64,000 nucleotides of DNA from CAVVJA01 sp963779485. Lineage in GTDB: Bacteria; Actinomycetota; Actinomycetes; Mycobacteriales; Jatrophihabitantaceae. The translations under genes and the position numbers were made by a program. A model generated the notes under the pieces. That model had not been told where the DNA came from. It did no database searches and saw only the letters and a program-made list of their open reading frames with translations. The stretch is taken from contig CAVZYJ010000005.1 of assembly GCA_963779485.1 (NCBI GenBank), forward strand, positions 186,001-250,000, written 5' to 3'. Shown one piece after another: positions 25,573-33,856 of this stretch; positions within the stretch are counted from its first letter, which is position 1, and every line of letters begins with the position of its first letter.

Positions 25573-26313
25573 CTATTCGTGGTGGTTTGCCGGTTCGAGG
25601 GCCGGCTCCTGTGGCACCGCGAGCCGGACGAGGTCGCGGCGCCAGGCGGAGAAGACAGCCGTCATGGCGAGCAGCCAGGCAGTGCCGATCACGATGGCGC
25701 CGACGACGTCCGACAAGTAATGCACCCCTAGTGCGATGCGTGAGAACGCGACGAGCGCGAGCGCGATCCCAGCTGCGATCGCGAACCACACCCGGGCCCA
25801 CCGGGGAATGACGGGGAGGAAGATCAGGACGAGGATGCCGAAGCCGACAGTGGCGGCCTGGGTGTGACCGCTCGGGAACGACGTACCGGCGGCGACGGAG
25901 ACCGGGTCTGGCAACTGGGGCCGAGCTCGATCCACGGCCCACTTGATCAGCGTGTTAAGCAGCGAGCTTCCGATCGCCGTGATCGCCAAGAAGGCCGCGA
26001 GCCGAGGACGGCGGCTCAGCAGCAGCCAGAGAAAGACCGGCGTGAGAATGATCCACCAGCCGAGGGGGGACCAGATCGCGCTGACCGTTCGCATACTCGC
26101 GGTGAACGCCGGATGCGCAATCGCGTAACTGTGCAAGGAATTGGCGGTATCCCGATCCAGGTGCGCGAGCGGCGCCGACTTGGAGACGATCAGGAAGATG
26201 AGGCCGGCGAAGGGTAAGGCAACCAGCAGCACGGCGACGAAGGCCAGCACAGCATGCACGCCAAAGCGCCGGGCGGCTCGTTCTCGTCGCTCAGCGACCG
26301 TGTTCTCAGGCAT
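25573..26313 (-). CDS. PAP2-type membrane phosphatase
   Basis: 246 residues from ATG 26313. Five to six helices carry the three phosphatase motifs: KWAVDRARP, SFPSGHTQ and SRIALGVHYLSD. Such enzymes dephosphorylate phosphatidate, phosphatidylglycerol phosphate or polyprenyl pyrophosphate at the membrane. It is divergent from the phospholipase D gene, with a 61-bp shared promoter region. Confidence 0.9.
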   Translation of the reverse strand: MPENTVAERRERAARRFGVHAVLAFVAVLLVALPFAGLIFLIVSKSAPLAHLDRDTANSLHSYAIAHPAFTASMRTVSAIWSPLGWWIILTPVFLWLLLSRRPRLAAFLAITAIGSSLLNTLIKWAVDRARPQLPDPVSVAAGTSFPSGHTQAATVGFGILVLIFLPVIPRWARVWFAIAAGIALALVAFSRIALGVHYLSDVVGAIVIGTAWLLAMTAVFSAWRRDLVRLAVPQEPALEPANHHE

Positions 26314-26374
26314 GGCGACACCGCCGGCAACCTCGTAGTGGACGGCGCGGCTCGCCCTCGACAGACTGACGCTC

Positions 26375-27976
26375 GTGGCACGCGCGACGGGGGCGGCGAT
26401 CGAGGATTGGTTTCTCGCTGATGGTGAGCGCCGCAACCGGGCGACCGAACTTCGGGCTTGGACCACAGGCAACGCGGTCGAACCGCTCATCGACGGCGCG
26501 AGCTACTTTCGGGCGCTGTACGAGGCCTTGTGTGAGACGAGCGCCGGCGATCAGGTCTACTTTGCCGATTTCCGAGGAGATACGGAAGAGCTGCTCAGCG
26601 GCCCAGCTACGTCGGTCGGACGCGTGCTGGCTGATCTGGCCGAGCGCGGTGTCTTGATCTTCGGGTTGATCTGGCGATCGCAACCGAGCTGGCTGGATCA
26701 GAGCGAAGGCAAGAACGCCGAGCTGGCCCGAAAGGTCTCCGACGCAGGCGGTGAGGTACTGCTGGACGCGCGCACCCGCCGGGCCGGATCCCACCATCAG
26801 AAATTTGTCGTCATCCGACACCCGGGACGACCGGAACGTGACGTTGCGTTCGTCGGTGGCATCGATCTTGGCCTGAGCCGGCACGATGACGGCCGGCACT
26901 CGGGAGACCTGCAGGCGATGGAGTTTCCAGCCAAGTATGGCAATCGTCCGCCGTGGCACGACGTGCAGGCCGCGATCCACGGGCCGGGTGTCGCGGATGT
27001 CGAGCACACGTTTCGGGAGCGGTGGGCCGGGAGCAGCGCGCTGGACCTCCCCAGTCCGCTGCGGATGGCGATCGACCGCGCCTACCACGCCGGCAAGCTC
27101 GTCGGTAGCCCGCTGCCGGCTCCGCTTCCGGAGCCACCGGCAGCCGGTAGGCACGTCGTTCAGGTACTGCGCACCTACCCGGCGAGGCTGCGCCGGTACC
27201 CGTTCGCGCCGCTCGGTGAACGAAGCATCGGGTACGCCTACCGGAAGGTGCTTGCTCGGGCCCGGCGTCTGATCTATATCGAGGACCAGTACCTGTGGGC
27301 TCCGTTCGTGGCCGACCTCATCGCCGATGCGCTGCGCGCCCAGCCCGACCTGCATGTGATCGCGGTGGTTCCCCGATTCCCGGACAAGGAGGGGGCAGCG
27401 CGGTGGCCGAGTCTGGTGGGACGCGAGCAAGCGATCAAGGTGTGTCGGGCCGCTGGCCAGGACCGCTTCGCCATCTACGACATCGAGAATCACGGCGGCA
27501 CGCCGGTGTACGTGCACGCCAAGGTGGTCGTCGTGGATGACGTATGGGCAATGATCGGGTCGGACAACCTCAACCGACGCTCGTGGACGCACGACAGCGA
27601 GATGTCGTGCGCGGTGCTTGATCAGGACGTGGACGAGCGGGAGCCGGGCGATCCGGGTGGGCTGGGCGATCGGGCCCGGGTTTTCGCACGCGAGCTGCGC
27701 TTGCGATTGTGGCGCGAACACCTCGACCTCAACGGAAGCGACGACCCGGAAATGCTCGATTCGCTCAAGGCGTTCGACGTGATGCGGCGCAGCGCCGAGA
27801 CCTTGCAAGCGTGGTACGACGACGACTGCGCCGGAGAGCGACCCCCGGGCCGGCTGCGACCGCACGTACCGGAGCGACTCCCGCGCCGGCACCGCCCGTG
27901 GGCCGTGCCGCTGTACCGGCTGGCCTACGATCCCGACGGCCGTTCGCTGCGGGATCGGGTTCGCCACCGTCCCTAG
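26375..27976 (+). CDS. Phospholipase D family protein
   Basis: A 533-residue protein from GTG 26375 with two HKD half-sites: SHHQKFVVI...FVGGIDLG (about 136-170) and VYVHAKVVVVDDVWAMIGSDNLNRRS (about 377-402, split here for the HxK and GSxN parts). No signal peptide is seen. It hydrolyses or transfers phosphodiester groups, possibly of phospholipids. Its stop overlaps the convergent diacylglycerol-kinase-like gene by 4 bases. Neighbouring lipid-phosphate genes suggest membrane lipid turnover. Confidence 0.9.
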   Translation: MARATGAAIEDWFLADGERRNRATELRAWTTGNAVEPLIDGASYFRALYEALCETSAGDQVYFADFRGDTEELLSGPATSVGRVLADLAERGVLIFGLIWRSQPSWLDQSEGKNAELARKVSDAGGEVLLDARTRRAGSHHQKFVVIRHPGRPERDVAFVGGIDLGLSRHDDGRHSGDLQAMEFPAKYGNRPPWHDVQAAIHGPGVADVEHTFRERWAGSSALDLPSPLRMAIDRAYHAGKLVGSPLPAPLPEPPAAGRHVVQVLRTYPARLRRYPFAPLGERSIGYAYRKVLARARRLIYIEDQYLWAPFVADLIADALRAQPDLHVIAVVPRFPDKEGAARWPSLVGREQAIKVCRAAGQDRFAIYDIENHGGTPVYVHAKVVVVDDVWAMIGSDNLNRRSWTHDSEMSCAVLDQDVDEREPGDPGGLGDRARVFARELRLRLWREHLDLNGSDDPEMLDSLKAFDVMRRSAETLQAWYDDDCAGERPPGRLRPHVPERLPRRHRPWAVPLYRLAYDPDGRSLRDRVRHRP

Positions 27977-28842
27977 CCCGTACACAGCGTGAGTGCCTTC
28001 GGCCGGACAGTGACGGTCAGCTCGCTGATCTCGCCCGCGTAATCACCATCGAACTCGGCGGCTACCGCCTTATCGACCCGCACCGTCACCGTGCGGCCCT
28101 GGAACATCCTCGTTCGCGGGCTGGTTCGCAAGCCGCCGCGAACAACCCGGGCGAGCAGTCCGACCGTGTCCCGCCAGGTACGCGGGGCGAGCACGACCAC
28201 ATCCAGCTGGCCGTCTCGTGGGTCGGCGTCCGGGAGCACCGCCATGCCGCCCTGCAACTGACCCACGTTGCCGATCATGACGGCCAAAGCTGTGATTCTC
28301 ACGTCGGGGCGTCCATCCAGGCTGATGGTGTATCGCCGCTGCGGTGTCCGGCGCAGCGCCCTGACGCCACCGCCGAGATAGGCGAGCCAGCCGAAGCGAG
28401 CCTTACTGGTGTCATCGGTCTCGCGCATCATCGCCGCGTCGAATCCCAATCCGACCATGACCGTGAAGTGCCGGCCTTCGACCTGTAACACGTCGATGTG
28501 GTCACGGCCCGAGCCAGCGATCCGATCGAGTGCCGCACCGAGGTCAAGCGGTAGGCCGAGGTTGCGGGCCAGGAGATTACCCGTCCCGACCGGGAGCAAC
28601 CCCAATGCGACCTGCGTCTCAACGAGCACTCCGGCCACTTCGGCAACCGTGCCATCGCCGCCCGCAACGAGGATCAGGTCGGCCCGCTCGGCGAGGGCTC
28701 GCTCGGTTTGGCCTGCGCCCGGATCCTCGATCTCGGTCTCGAACCACAACACCTCGTCGTGCGGCCAGCGACATTTGACCTCGGCCCGCAGTTCCTCCAT
28801 GTCGGAAACCGTCGACGGGTTGTAGATCACCGCAAGCTTCAT
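27973..28842 (-). CDS. Diacylglycerol/lipid kinase family protein
   Basis: 289 residues from ATG 28842. The nucleotide site is LILVAGGDGTVAEVAGVLV (about 55-73), followed by LLPVGTGNLLARNLGLP, both diagnostic of the DAGK catalytic domain. GLGFDAAMMRETD and EFDGDYAG are also conserved. It would phosphorylate diacylglycerol or a related lipid at the inner membrane face. Its start overlaps the upstream PAP2 stop (ATGA), so a kinase and an opposing phosphatase are co-translated. Confidence 0.92.
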   Translation of the reverse strand: MKLAVIYNPSTVSDMEELRAEVKCRWPHDEVLWFETEIEDPGAGQTERALAERADLILVAGGDGTVAEVAGVLVETQVALGLLPVGTGNLLARNLGLPLDLGAALDRIAGSGRDHIDVLQVEGRHFTVMVGLGFDAAMMRETDDTSKARFGWLAYLGGGVRALRRTPQRRYTISLDGRPDVRITALAVMIGNVGQLQGGMAVLPDADPRDGQLDVVVLAPRTWRDTVGLLARVVRGGLRTSPRTRMFQGRTVTVRVDKAVAAEFDGDYAGEISELTVTVRPKALTLCTG

Positions 28843-29540
28843 GGCCGCGGTTCCCGCAGCACAACGGTCGCGGTGATCGTCAGCCAGAGCAGCGCGAGCA
28901 GCGCACCAGCCAGGACATCCGTCGGGTAATGCATTCCCCGGTACAGGCGCGCGAATCCGACGCAGATCGGCACGACGATCGCGACCGTTACTGCCAATGC
29001 GCGTAGCCACGACCGTCGGCTCGACCACAGTGCGATCAGCGCCAGTGCGCCGTAGAGCGCGACGGCCGCCGCCATATGGCCCGAGGGAAAGCTCGATGTC
29101 GGTGGAGCATCGTCCAGATGCGGCACAGGCGGGCGGGGCCGGTCGATGATCAGCGTGGTACACACGAAGATCGTGACCTCGCCGAGCAGTGCGGCCAGGA
29201 GGAACATCGACTCCCGCCATCGGCCCAGGTGCACTCTCATACCGACGAAGAAGACCAGCCCGACGGCGATCACCGTGTAGGTCTCGGCGGCGAAGGTCAA
29301 TCCGTGAGTGACCATGGTCCACGGGGCAACACGGTGGTCGACGAAGAACCGATCGACCGATCCGTCCCAGCGTTCAAATGCTGTCCCCTGGAACGAGCGG
29401 GTCAGCAGGTAGCCGATCCCGCAGATGAGCGCCCACAGGACGACAGCCGAGGGAACCAACCGGACGAGCGCATACCGGACCGCACCGATACCTCGGGCCG
29501 AGGTTCGCGCGATGTCCGGGTGGACGGCGATCGTGGGCAT
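28839..29540 (-). CDS. PAP2-type membrane phosphatase, second copy
   Basis: A 233-residue polytopic protein with the motifs TLIIDRPRPP (a shortened KxxxxxxRP-type box), SFPSGHMAAAVALY and ARLYRGMHYPTDVLAGALL. It is co-translated with the lipid kinase. Substrate candidates are phosphatidate or isoprenoid pyrophosphates. Confidence 0.9.
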   Translation of the reverse strand: MPTIAVHPDIARTSARGIGAVRYALVRLVPSAVVLWALICGIGYLLTRSFQGTAFERWDGSVDRFFVDHRVAPWTMVTHGLTFAAETYTVIAVGLVFFVGMRVHLGRWRESMFLLAALLGEVTIFVCTTLIIDRPRPPVPHLDDAPPTSSFPSGHMAAAVALYGALALIALWSSRRSWLRALAVTVAIVVPICVGFARLYRGMHYPTDVLAGALLALLWLTITATVVLREPRP

Positions 29541-29547
29541 GTCAGGT

Positions 29548-30360
29548 TCAGACCTTGTGCCACTTGGCCTCGGCGAATCCGTAGGCCGCGAAGATCAGCA
29601 AACCGAGCCCGGCAAGGAACACCAGAACCGGTCCGGCGGACATGTTCAGCAACTCGCGGAACGCCTGGTCCAACCCGCCCGCCTTGTCCGGGTTGGCGGT
29701 GACCGCGGCGACGATCACGAACACTCCGGCGAGGGCAAACACCACACCCCGGGCGGCCGTCCCAGCGACTCCCAGCCCGACCACCACGCGCCGCTGGGTC
29801 GGGCTCATCTGGCCCAGCTGCAGATACTTTTCGAACTTGCGGGTCAACCCTTCCGCGACCAGCACGACGCCGCAGACCACGATCACCACACCGACCAGGC
29901 CGACGATCCACCGCCCGCCCGTGTGCTGCATCGCCTTGGCCGTCCACAACTCCTGCCGTTGCGCTTGACTGCCGGAGTTGCTGCCCGTCGCCACCCGAAC
30001 CGCGGTGATCGAGAAGAACAGGTATATCAGCCCTCGTGCCAACGACTGCAGCCGCGGACCGACCTTGCGCCCCTGACCCGCCACCCCGAACGCCGCCTCA
30101 GTGAACCGCCACAGCGCGTACCCGAACAGCCCGATCGCGATCAACCACACCAACACCACACCGCCGGTGTGCCCGGTCAATACCTGCAACGCCCCCTGCT
30201 GATCGGGCTCGCCAGCGTAGTTGCCGAGCGCCAACGCGATCACCAGCACGCCAATCAGCAAATAGACAGAAGCCCGGGCCGCCAACCCCGCCCGGGCCAG
30301 TCGCGCCATTGGCCGACTTCGCGCAGCCGTCCGCACCGACACCGACATCGACGTGGTCAT
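29548..30360 (-). CDS. DUF1206 membrane protein
   Basis: 270 residues from ATG 30360. It is a threefold repeat of a two-helix unit: ARAGLAARASVYLLIGVLVI, LQSLARGLIYLFFSITAVRV and GVAGTAARGVVFALAGVFVI begin the three units. This is the DUF1206 pattern, whose function is not known. It lies 7 bp downstream of the second PAP2 gene start, on the same strand, so the two may be transcribed together. Confidence 0.9.
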   Translation of the reverse strand: MTTSMSVSVRTAARSRPMARLARAGLAARASVYLLIGVLVIALALGNYAGEPDQQGALQVLTGHTGGVVLVWLIAIGLFGYALWRFTEAAFGVAGQGRKVGPRLQSLARGLIYLFFSITAVRVATGSNSGSQAQRQELWTAKAMQHTGGRWIVGLVGVVIVVCGVVLVAEGLTRKFEKYLQLGQMSPTQRRVVVGLGVAGTAARGVVFALAGVFVIVAAVTANPDKAGGLDQAFRELLNMSAGPVLVFLAGLGLLIFAAYGFAEAKWHKV

Positions 30361-30424
30361 TTCGCGACCTCGCTCCTGAGAAGCGCACCTTGTCACCTGC
30401 TGAGGTACCCCAGCGAGCTGCCCG

Positions 30425-30613
30425 CTAAACCGGGTCCGCCGCGGCGACGCAACCATCGACCACGGTTAGCGTCGTGCATCCGTGCCAATCGCACCTCGGC
30501 CGGTCAGCGTCTCCGCAGTGGTAGTCGACCGGCCGAGCCCGGTCCCCTACCGCTACCGGTTTGCCACAGCCCGACACGCAACGATCCGCATCACAGGTTG
30601 GACTGTAGAACAT
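30425..30613 (-). CDS. Cys-rich small protein, possibly zinc-binding
   Basis: A 62-residue ORF with seven cysteines (about 7, 12, 16, 33, 41, 46, 54): TCDADRCVSGCGKPV, VDYHCGDADRPRCDWHGC and VVDGCV. The spacing suggests one or two zinc sites. No family is recognised. The start ATG lies inside a LexA-like palindrome, 18 bp after the P-loop kinase stop. Composition is protein-like, but the gene is short and unsupported by homology. Confidence 0.45.
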   Translation of the reverse strand: MFYSPTCDADRCVSGCGKPVAVGDRARPVDYHCGDADRPRCDWHGCTTLTVVDGCVAAADPV

Positions 30614-30621
30614 ATGTTCGA
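30606..30621. promoter_or_regulatory. LexA (SOS)-like box at the Cys-rich ORF start
   Basis: TAGAAC-ATAT-GTTCGA matches TCGAAC-N4-GTTCGA at 11 of 12 half-site positions and includes the perfect palindrome GAACATATGTTC. As at the 13E12-type gene, the box overlaps an ATG followed by TTC. Confidence 0.5.
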
Positions 30622-30631
30622 GGCGAGCTGA

Positions 30632-31180
30632 CTATCCGATGGCCCCGAGCACCTCTAGGTAAGCGGCGTCAATCTGGCCGGCCTCAGTTCGAACGACCCG
30701 GGCGTTCGGTCTGGTTGCGATGATCGACAAGATCCGGTCATACATCGCGGCCAACTCGTCGGCGCCGCCTGTACGGTCGAGCAGGTCCTGTGCCTCACGA
30801 TGTGTCGGATCAGATCCAGCTCGCGTCCTTTCGGCGAATCGAGCCAGCGATTGATCCTTATCGTCAAGCAAGACCACTTCCCGGAAGTCAACGCCGACCT
30901 CTATAGCGAGCCTCTCAAGCTGTTCGATGAACTGCGCCCGGCCAAGGTGCTGGGGAACGATCACGTCATGACCCGAGGCGAGGTGCACACGCGCAGCGGC
31001 CAATGCGATCGCTCGCGCGAGCAACCCGGCCGCCTGTGGGTCCGCCCGCCAGCCACCAAGAAGTGACCGCACTCGGTCGATATCCAGGTTTAAGGCCATC
31101 GGATTGTCATTGACGTACATCTGCGCCATCGTCGACTTGCCACATCCCGGCGGACCGTTCAACAAGATCAACCGGGGCAT
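30632..31180 (-). CDS. P-loop kinase (AAA_33 / zeta-toxin-like)
   Basis: A 182-residue protein with Walker A GPPGCGKSTMAQMY (about 9-22), LNLDIDRVRSLLGGW, and VVLLDDKDQSLARFAERT. It belongs to the small-molecule or protein kinase group that includes AAA_33 kinases, chloramphenicol phosphotransferase and zeta toxins. No partner antitoxin is adjacent. The substrate is unknown. Confidence 0.75.
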   Translation of the reverse strand: MPRLILLNGPPGCGKSTMAQMYVNDNPMALNLDIDRVRSLLGGWRADPQAAGLLARAIALAAARVHLASGHDVIVPQHLGRAQFIEQLERLAIEVGVDFREVVLLDDKDQSLARFAERTRAGSDPTHREAQDLLDRTGGADELAAMYDRILSIIATRPNARVVRTEAGQIDAAYLEVLGAIG

Positions 31181-31228
31181 GCAGCCAGTCTAGGAACGCG
31201 CCCGGCGTTCCGGCGCACGAGCAGTGCA

Positions 31229-31363
31229 CGGCTCAAAGCTGGCCGATACAGCAAAGCCGGCAGGCTGCCTCGACGGGACGTTCTGGCAGCCGAGTTTGAC
31301 GTCTCGCACGCAACTATCACCAAGGCCACCGCGCTGCTCCGAGACGAGACAGCAGATGCGTAG
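31229..31363 (+). pseudogene. GntR-type winged-HTH remnant
   Basis: The frame ending at TAG 31361-31363 reads SKAGRLPRRDVLAAEFDVSH, then ATITKATALLRDE, a near-canonical GntR DNA-binding domain. There is no start codon or effector domain, so it is a leftover of a larger gene. Confidence 0.5.
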
Positions 31364-31375
31364 GACGGACTCCTC

Positions 31376-31405
31376 TTGACATACCGACCGGTCGGTTTGT
31401 AACCT
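31376..31405 (+). promoter_or_regulatory. TetR-gene promoter with embedded operator
   Basis: TTGACA (31376-31381) is followed by the 14-bp perfect palindrome ACCGACCGGTCGGT (31383-31396) and a -10 around 31398-31405. The palindrome has the form of TetR-family operators and fills the spacer, so the repressor probably shuts off its own gene. The start would be within a few bases of ATG 31413, giving a leaderless mRNA. Confidence 0.65.
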
Positions 31406-31412
31406 CCGGGCC

Positions 31413-32063
31413 ATGACCACGGCGGCGACGGTTGACCGAGGGACGCGCTCCCGGCGGGTCATCCTGGACGCGGCCAAGCCGATCTTCGAGCGAGACGGCT
31501 ACGCGGCGGCCTCGTTGAACCAGATCATCGCCGCGTCCGGGTTGACCAAGGGCGGCTTCTACTTCCACTTTGCGTCCAAGCAAGCGCTGGCGCTGGCCGT
31601 GCTTGCCGACCACCACGAGGGATGGAACGAGCAAGTGCGCCGCGAAACCGAGCGCCATCCCCGCGCCGTTGACCGGCTGTTCGCAACGCCGCGCATCATC
31701 GCTCGGCTGGCCGAGTCCGGTGAGGGCCCGGTTGCCCTGCGGAGACTCACCGAGGAGCTCGCCCGAGACCCGGCGCTGCGCGATCAGGTGTGCGGCTCGA
31801 TTCGCGCCGCCGTGGAGGGTACGGCCGCACAATTCGCCGAAGCGCAAGCAGAGGGCACGATCCGCGCCGACCTCGACCCCAATCAGATGGCCCAGACAGC
31901 CGTCGGCGGCTTCATCGGCGCGCAGGCGCTCACCGACCAGCTCGGTGACGCCCGGCTGGCCGAGCGAGTCGAGGCCTTGGTGCGTTTCGTGCGCAACGCC
32001 ATAGAGGTCCAGCCGACCGGTGCGCCGTCGGTAAGCAAGGAGGGGGATCACCATGTCGTATGA
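31413..32063 (+). CDS. TetR family transcriptional regulator
   Basis: A 216-residue protein. HTH at about 12-58: GTRSRRVILDAAKPIFERDG, YAAASLNQIIAASGLTKGGF, YFHFASKQAL. The C-terminal helical ligand domain is typical of TetR proteins such as the ScbR/gamma-butyrolactone-receptor-like group (inference). It overlaps the FAD monooxygenase gene by 11 bases and so probably controls it, through the operator at 31383-31396. Confidence 0.92.
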   Translation: MTTAATVDRGTRSRRVILDAAKPIFERDGYAAASLNQIIAASGLTKGGFYFHFASKQALALAVLADHHEGWNEQVRRETERHPRAVDRLFATPRIIARLAESGEGPVALRRLTEELARDPALRDQVCGSIRAAVEGTAAQFAEAQAEGTIRADLDPNQMAQTAVGGFIGAQALTDQLGDARLAERVEALVRFVRNAIEVQPTGAPSVSKEGDHHVV

Positions 32064-33336
32064 CGTGATCGTGGTAGGGGGCCGGCTCGCCGGCACCGCA
32101 ACGGGAATGCTGCTCGCCCGGGAGGGCCTGTCGGTGCTCATCGTCGATCGGGCGCACTTTCCGAGCGACACGCTGTCCAGCCATCAGCTGCAACCGCCCG
32201 GAGCGGCCCGGCTGCGCCGCTGGGGGCTGCTGGATCGCCTGGAGGCGACGGGCACGCCACCGGTCCCCGACGTCCGGTTCGACGTCGACGGGGTCGTCAT
32301 TGCCGGTCGGTATCCGGAGGTGGACGGCTCCGGGGCCCTGTACAGCCCGCGACGTGAAGTGCTCGACACCCTGCTCGTCCAGGCCGCACGGGAGGCGGGC
32401 GCCGACGTGCGCGAGGACACCATCGTCGACGAACTGCTGCTGACCGATGGTCGGGTACGCGGAATCCGCTCCCGCCACAAGGGATCCTCGACCGCAACCG
32501 ACGACACGGCCGCCCTGGTCGTCGGTGCCGACGGCAAGCATTCGATGGTGGCCAAGACCGTGCGCGCGCCGAGCCGACGCTCCCGTGCAGCGCGCTCGCT
32601 GGGTTTCTATTGCTACTGGCGGGACGTCGAAATAACGGCCGGCGAGATCTATAGCCTGGACCGCAGGGTCGCCGGCGCCTGGCCCACGGATGACGGGATG
32701 ATCGTGACCTACGTGGGCTGGCCGGCGAGCGAGTTCGACGTCTTTCGTACCGACCCGGCCGGTCACGTCCGGCAGACGCTCGACGACTGTGGCACGCTCG
32801 GCGCCCGGATCCGAGCCGGTCGCCAGGTCGGGCCGGTGCGAGGCACCTCCGACCTGCCGAACGAGATCCGGGTCTCGGCCGGCCCCGGTTGGGCCCTCGC
32901 CGGCGACGCGGGGCTTGTCATGGACCCCATCACCGGGCAGGGCATGGGCCACGCTCTGCGGGATGCGGACCTGCTCTCGGACGCGATCGTCACCGGCCTA
33001 GGCGGCGGACGGCTGGACCGTTCCCTCGCTCGCTATGTGAAGCAGCGGGACGCCGAGACCAAGCCGATGTTCGACTTCACGGTGCGGCTCGCGTCCTTCC
33101 CGCCGCCTACGACCGCGGAGCGCGCGATGTTCAGCGCCATCGCGGAGCGGCCGGAGGAAACGAGTCAGTTCTTCGGGGCGCTGGCGGGTTCCGTGCCAGT
33201 GACGTCGCTATTCTCGCCCCGCCGGCTCATGGCAATGACAGGTGTGCGGGGCTTCGCGGCGCTGGCGCGAAGCCAGCTACGACCGGCGACCCCGCGTCCG
33301 GCGCCGGTCGAGGAACTCCCAGATCCCGTCGCATGA
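32053..33336 (+). CDS. FAD-dependent monooxygenase
   Basis: A 427-residue flavoprotein. The dinucleotide fold is YDVIVVGGRLAGTATGMLLA (3-22), with R and E-type contacts further on; LVVGADGKHSMVAKTVRAP is the DG motif region, and WALAGDAGLVMDPITGQGMG the GD motif. It resembles aromatic-ring or polyketide hydroxylases and geranylgeranyl-reductase-like enzymes; the substrate is unknown. It is co-translated with the TetR regulator. Its 3' end overlaps the convergent acetyltransferase gene by 110 bases. Confidence 0.9.
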   Translation: MSYDVIVVGGRLAGTATGMLLAREGLSVLIVDRAHFPSDTLSSHQLQPPGAARLRRWGLLDRLEATGTPPVPDVRFDVDGVVIAGRYPEVDGSGALYSPRREVLDTLLVQAAREAGADVREDTIVDELLLTDGRVRGIRSRHKGSSTATDDTAALVVGADGKHSMVAKTVRAPSRRSRAARSLGFYCYWRDVEITAGEIYSLDRRVAGAWPTDDGMIVTYVGWPASEFDVFRTDPAGHVRQTLDDCGTLGARIRAGRQVGPVRGTSDLPNEIRVSAGPGWALAGDAGLVMDPITGQGMGHALRDADLLSDAIVTGLGGGRLDRSLARYVKQRDAETKPMFDFTVRLASFPPPTTAERAMFSAIAERPEETSQFFGALAGSVPVTSLFSPRRLMAMTGVRGFAALARSQLRPATPRPAPVEELPDPVA

Positions 33337-33826
33337 CGACGCGCCGGCCGACGTCGTCCAGGCCGAGGTCGCGTTCCCAGTCGCGCAGCTCCGCGAGACC
33401 GGGGGTGAGCTCGTCGATCTCGCGGAAGCCGCGCGCAGCGTAGAACGGGGTATGCCACGGCACGTCCGCGAAAGCGATCAGGGTGATCGCTTCGAAGCCA
33501 TGATCGGTCGCCCACCGGCAGGCGGCCTCGAGGAGCTCGCCACCGATACCGAGCCGGGTGTGCTCGGGCAGGACGCTCAGCTGTTGGAGGTGGGCCAGCC
33601 CGTCGACGACGTCCACTCGGGCAAAGCCGACCGCCGGCCGTTCGGCAACGAACACCACCGCGGCGTCACGCAGCGATTCGGGATCATTCTTGCTCGCCGG
33701 TAGCTGCTCGACGACGTCGACCGCGAACACCGTGTGAGCGCGCACCTCGATGTCGGCGATCCGCTCGAGATCGTCGTCCTCGGCAATCCTGACCCGACCG
33801 GGCGAATGCCCGGTGTGCCGCCCCAT
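33227..33826 (-). CDS. GNAT family N-acetyltransferase
   Basis: A 199-residue protein. The acetyl-CoA motif is LQQLSVLPEHTRLGIGGELL (about 79-98), preceded by VGFARVDVVDGLAHL and followed by VPWHTPFYAARGF. The last 30 residues are Pro/Ala-rich and read antisense to the monooxygenase end; the conserved domain ends about residue 168, so the real overlap may be an extension. The substrate is unknown. Confidence 0.88.
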   Translation of the reverse strand: MGRHTGHSPGRVRIAEDDDLERIADIEVRAHTVFAVDVVEQLPASKNDPESLRDAAVVFVAERPAVGFARVDVVDGLAHLQQLSVLPEHTRLGIGGELLEAACRWATDHGFEAITLIAFADVPWHTPFYAARGFREIDELTPGLAELRDWERDLGLDDVGRRVVMRRDLGVPRPAPDAGSPVVAGFAPAPRSPAHLSLP

Positions 33827-33856
33827 CCATCTACGGTAACTCGGCGCTGAACAGCA

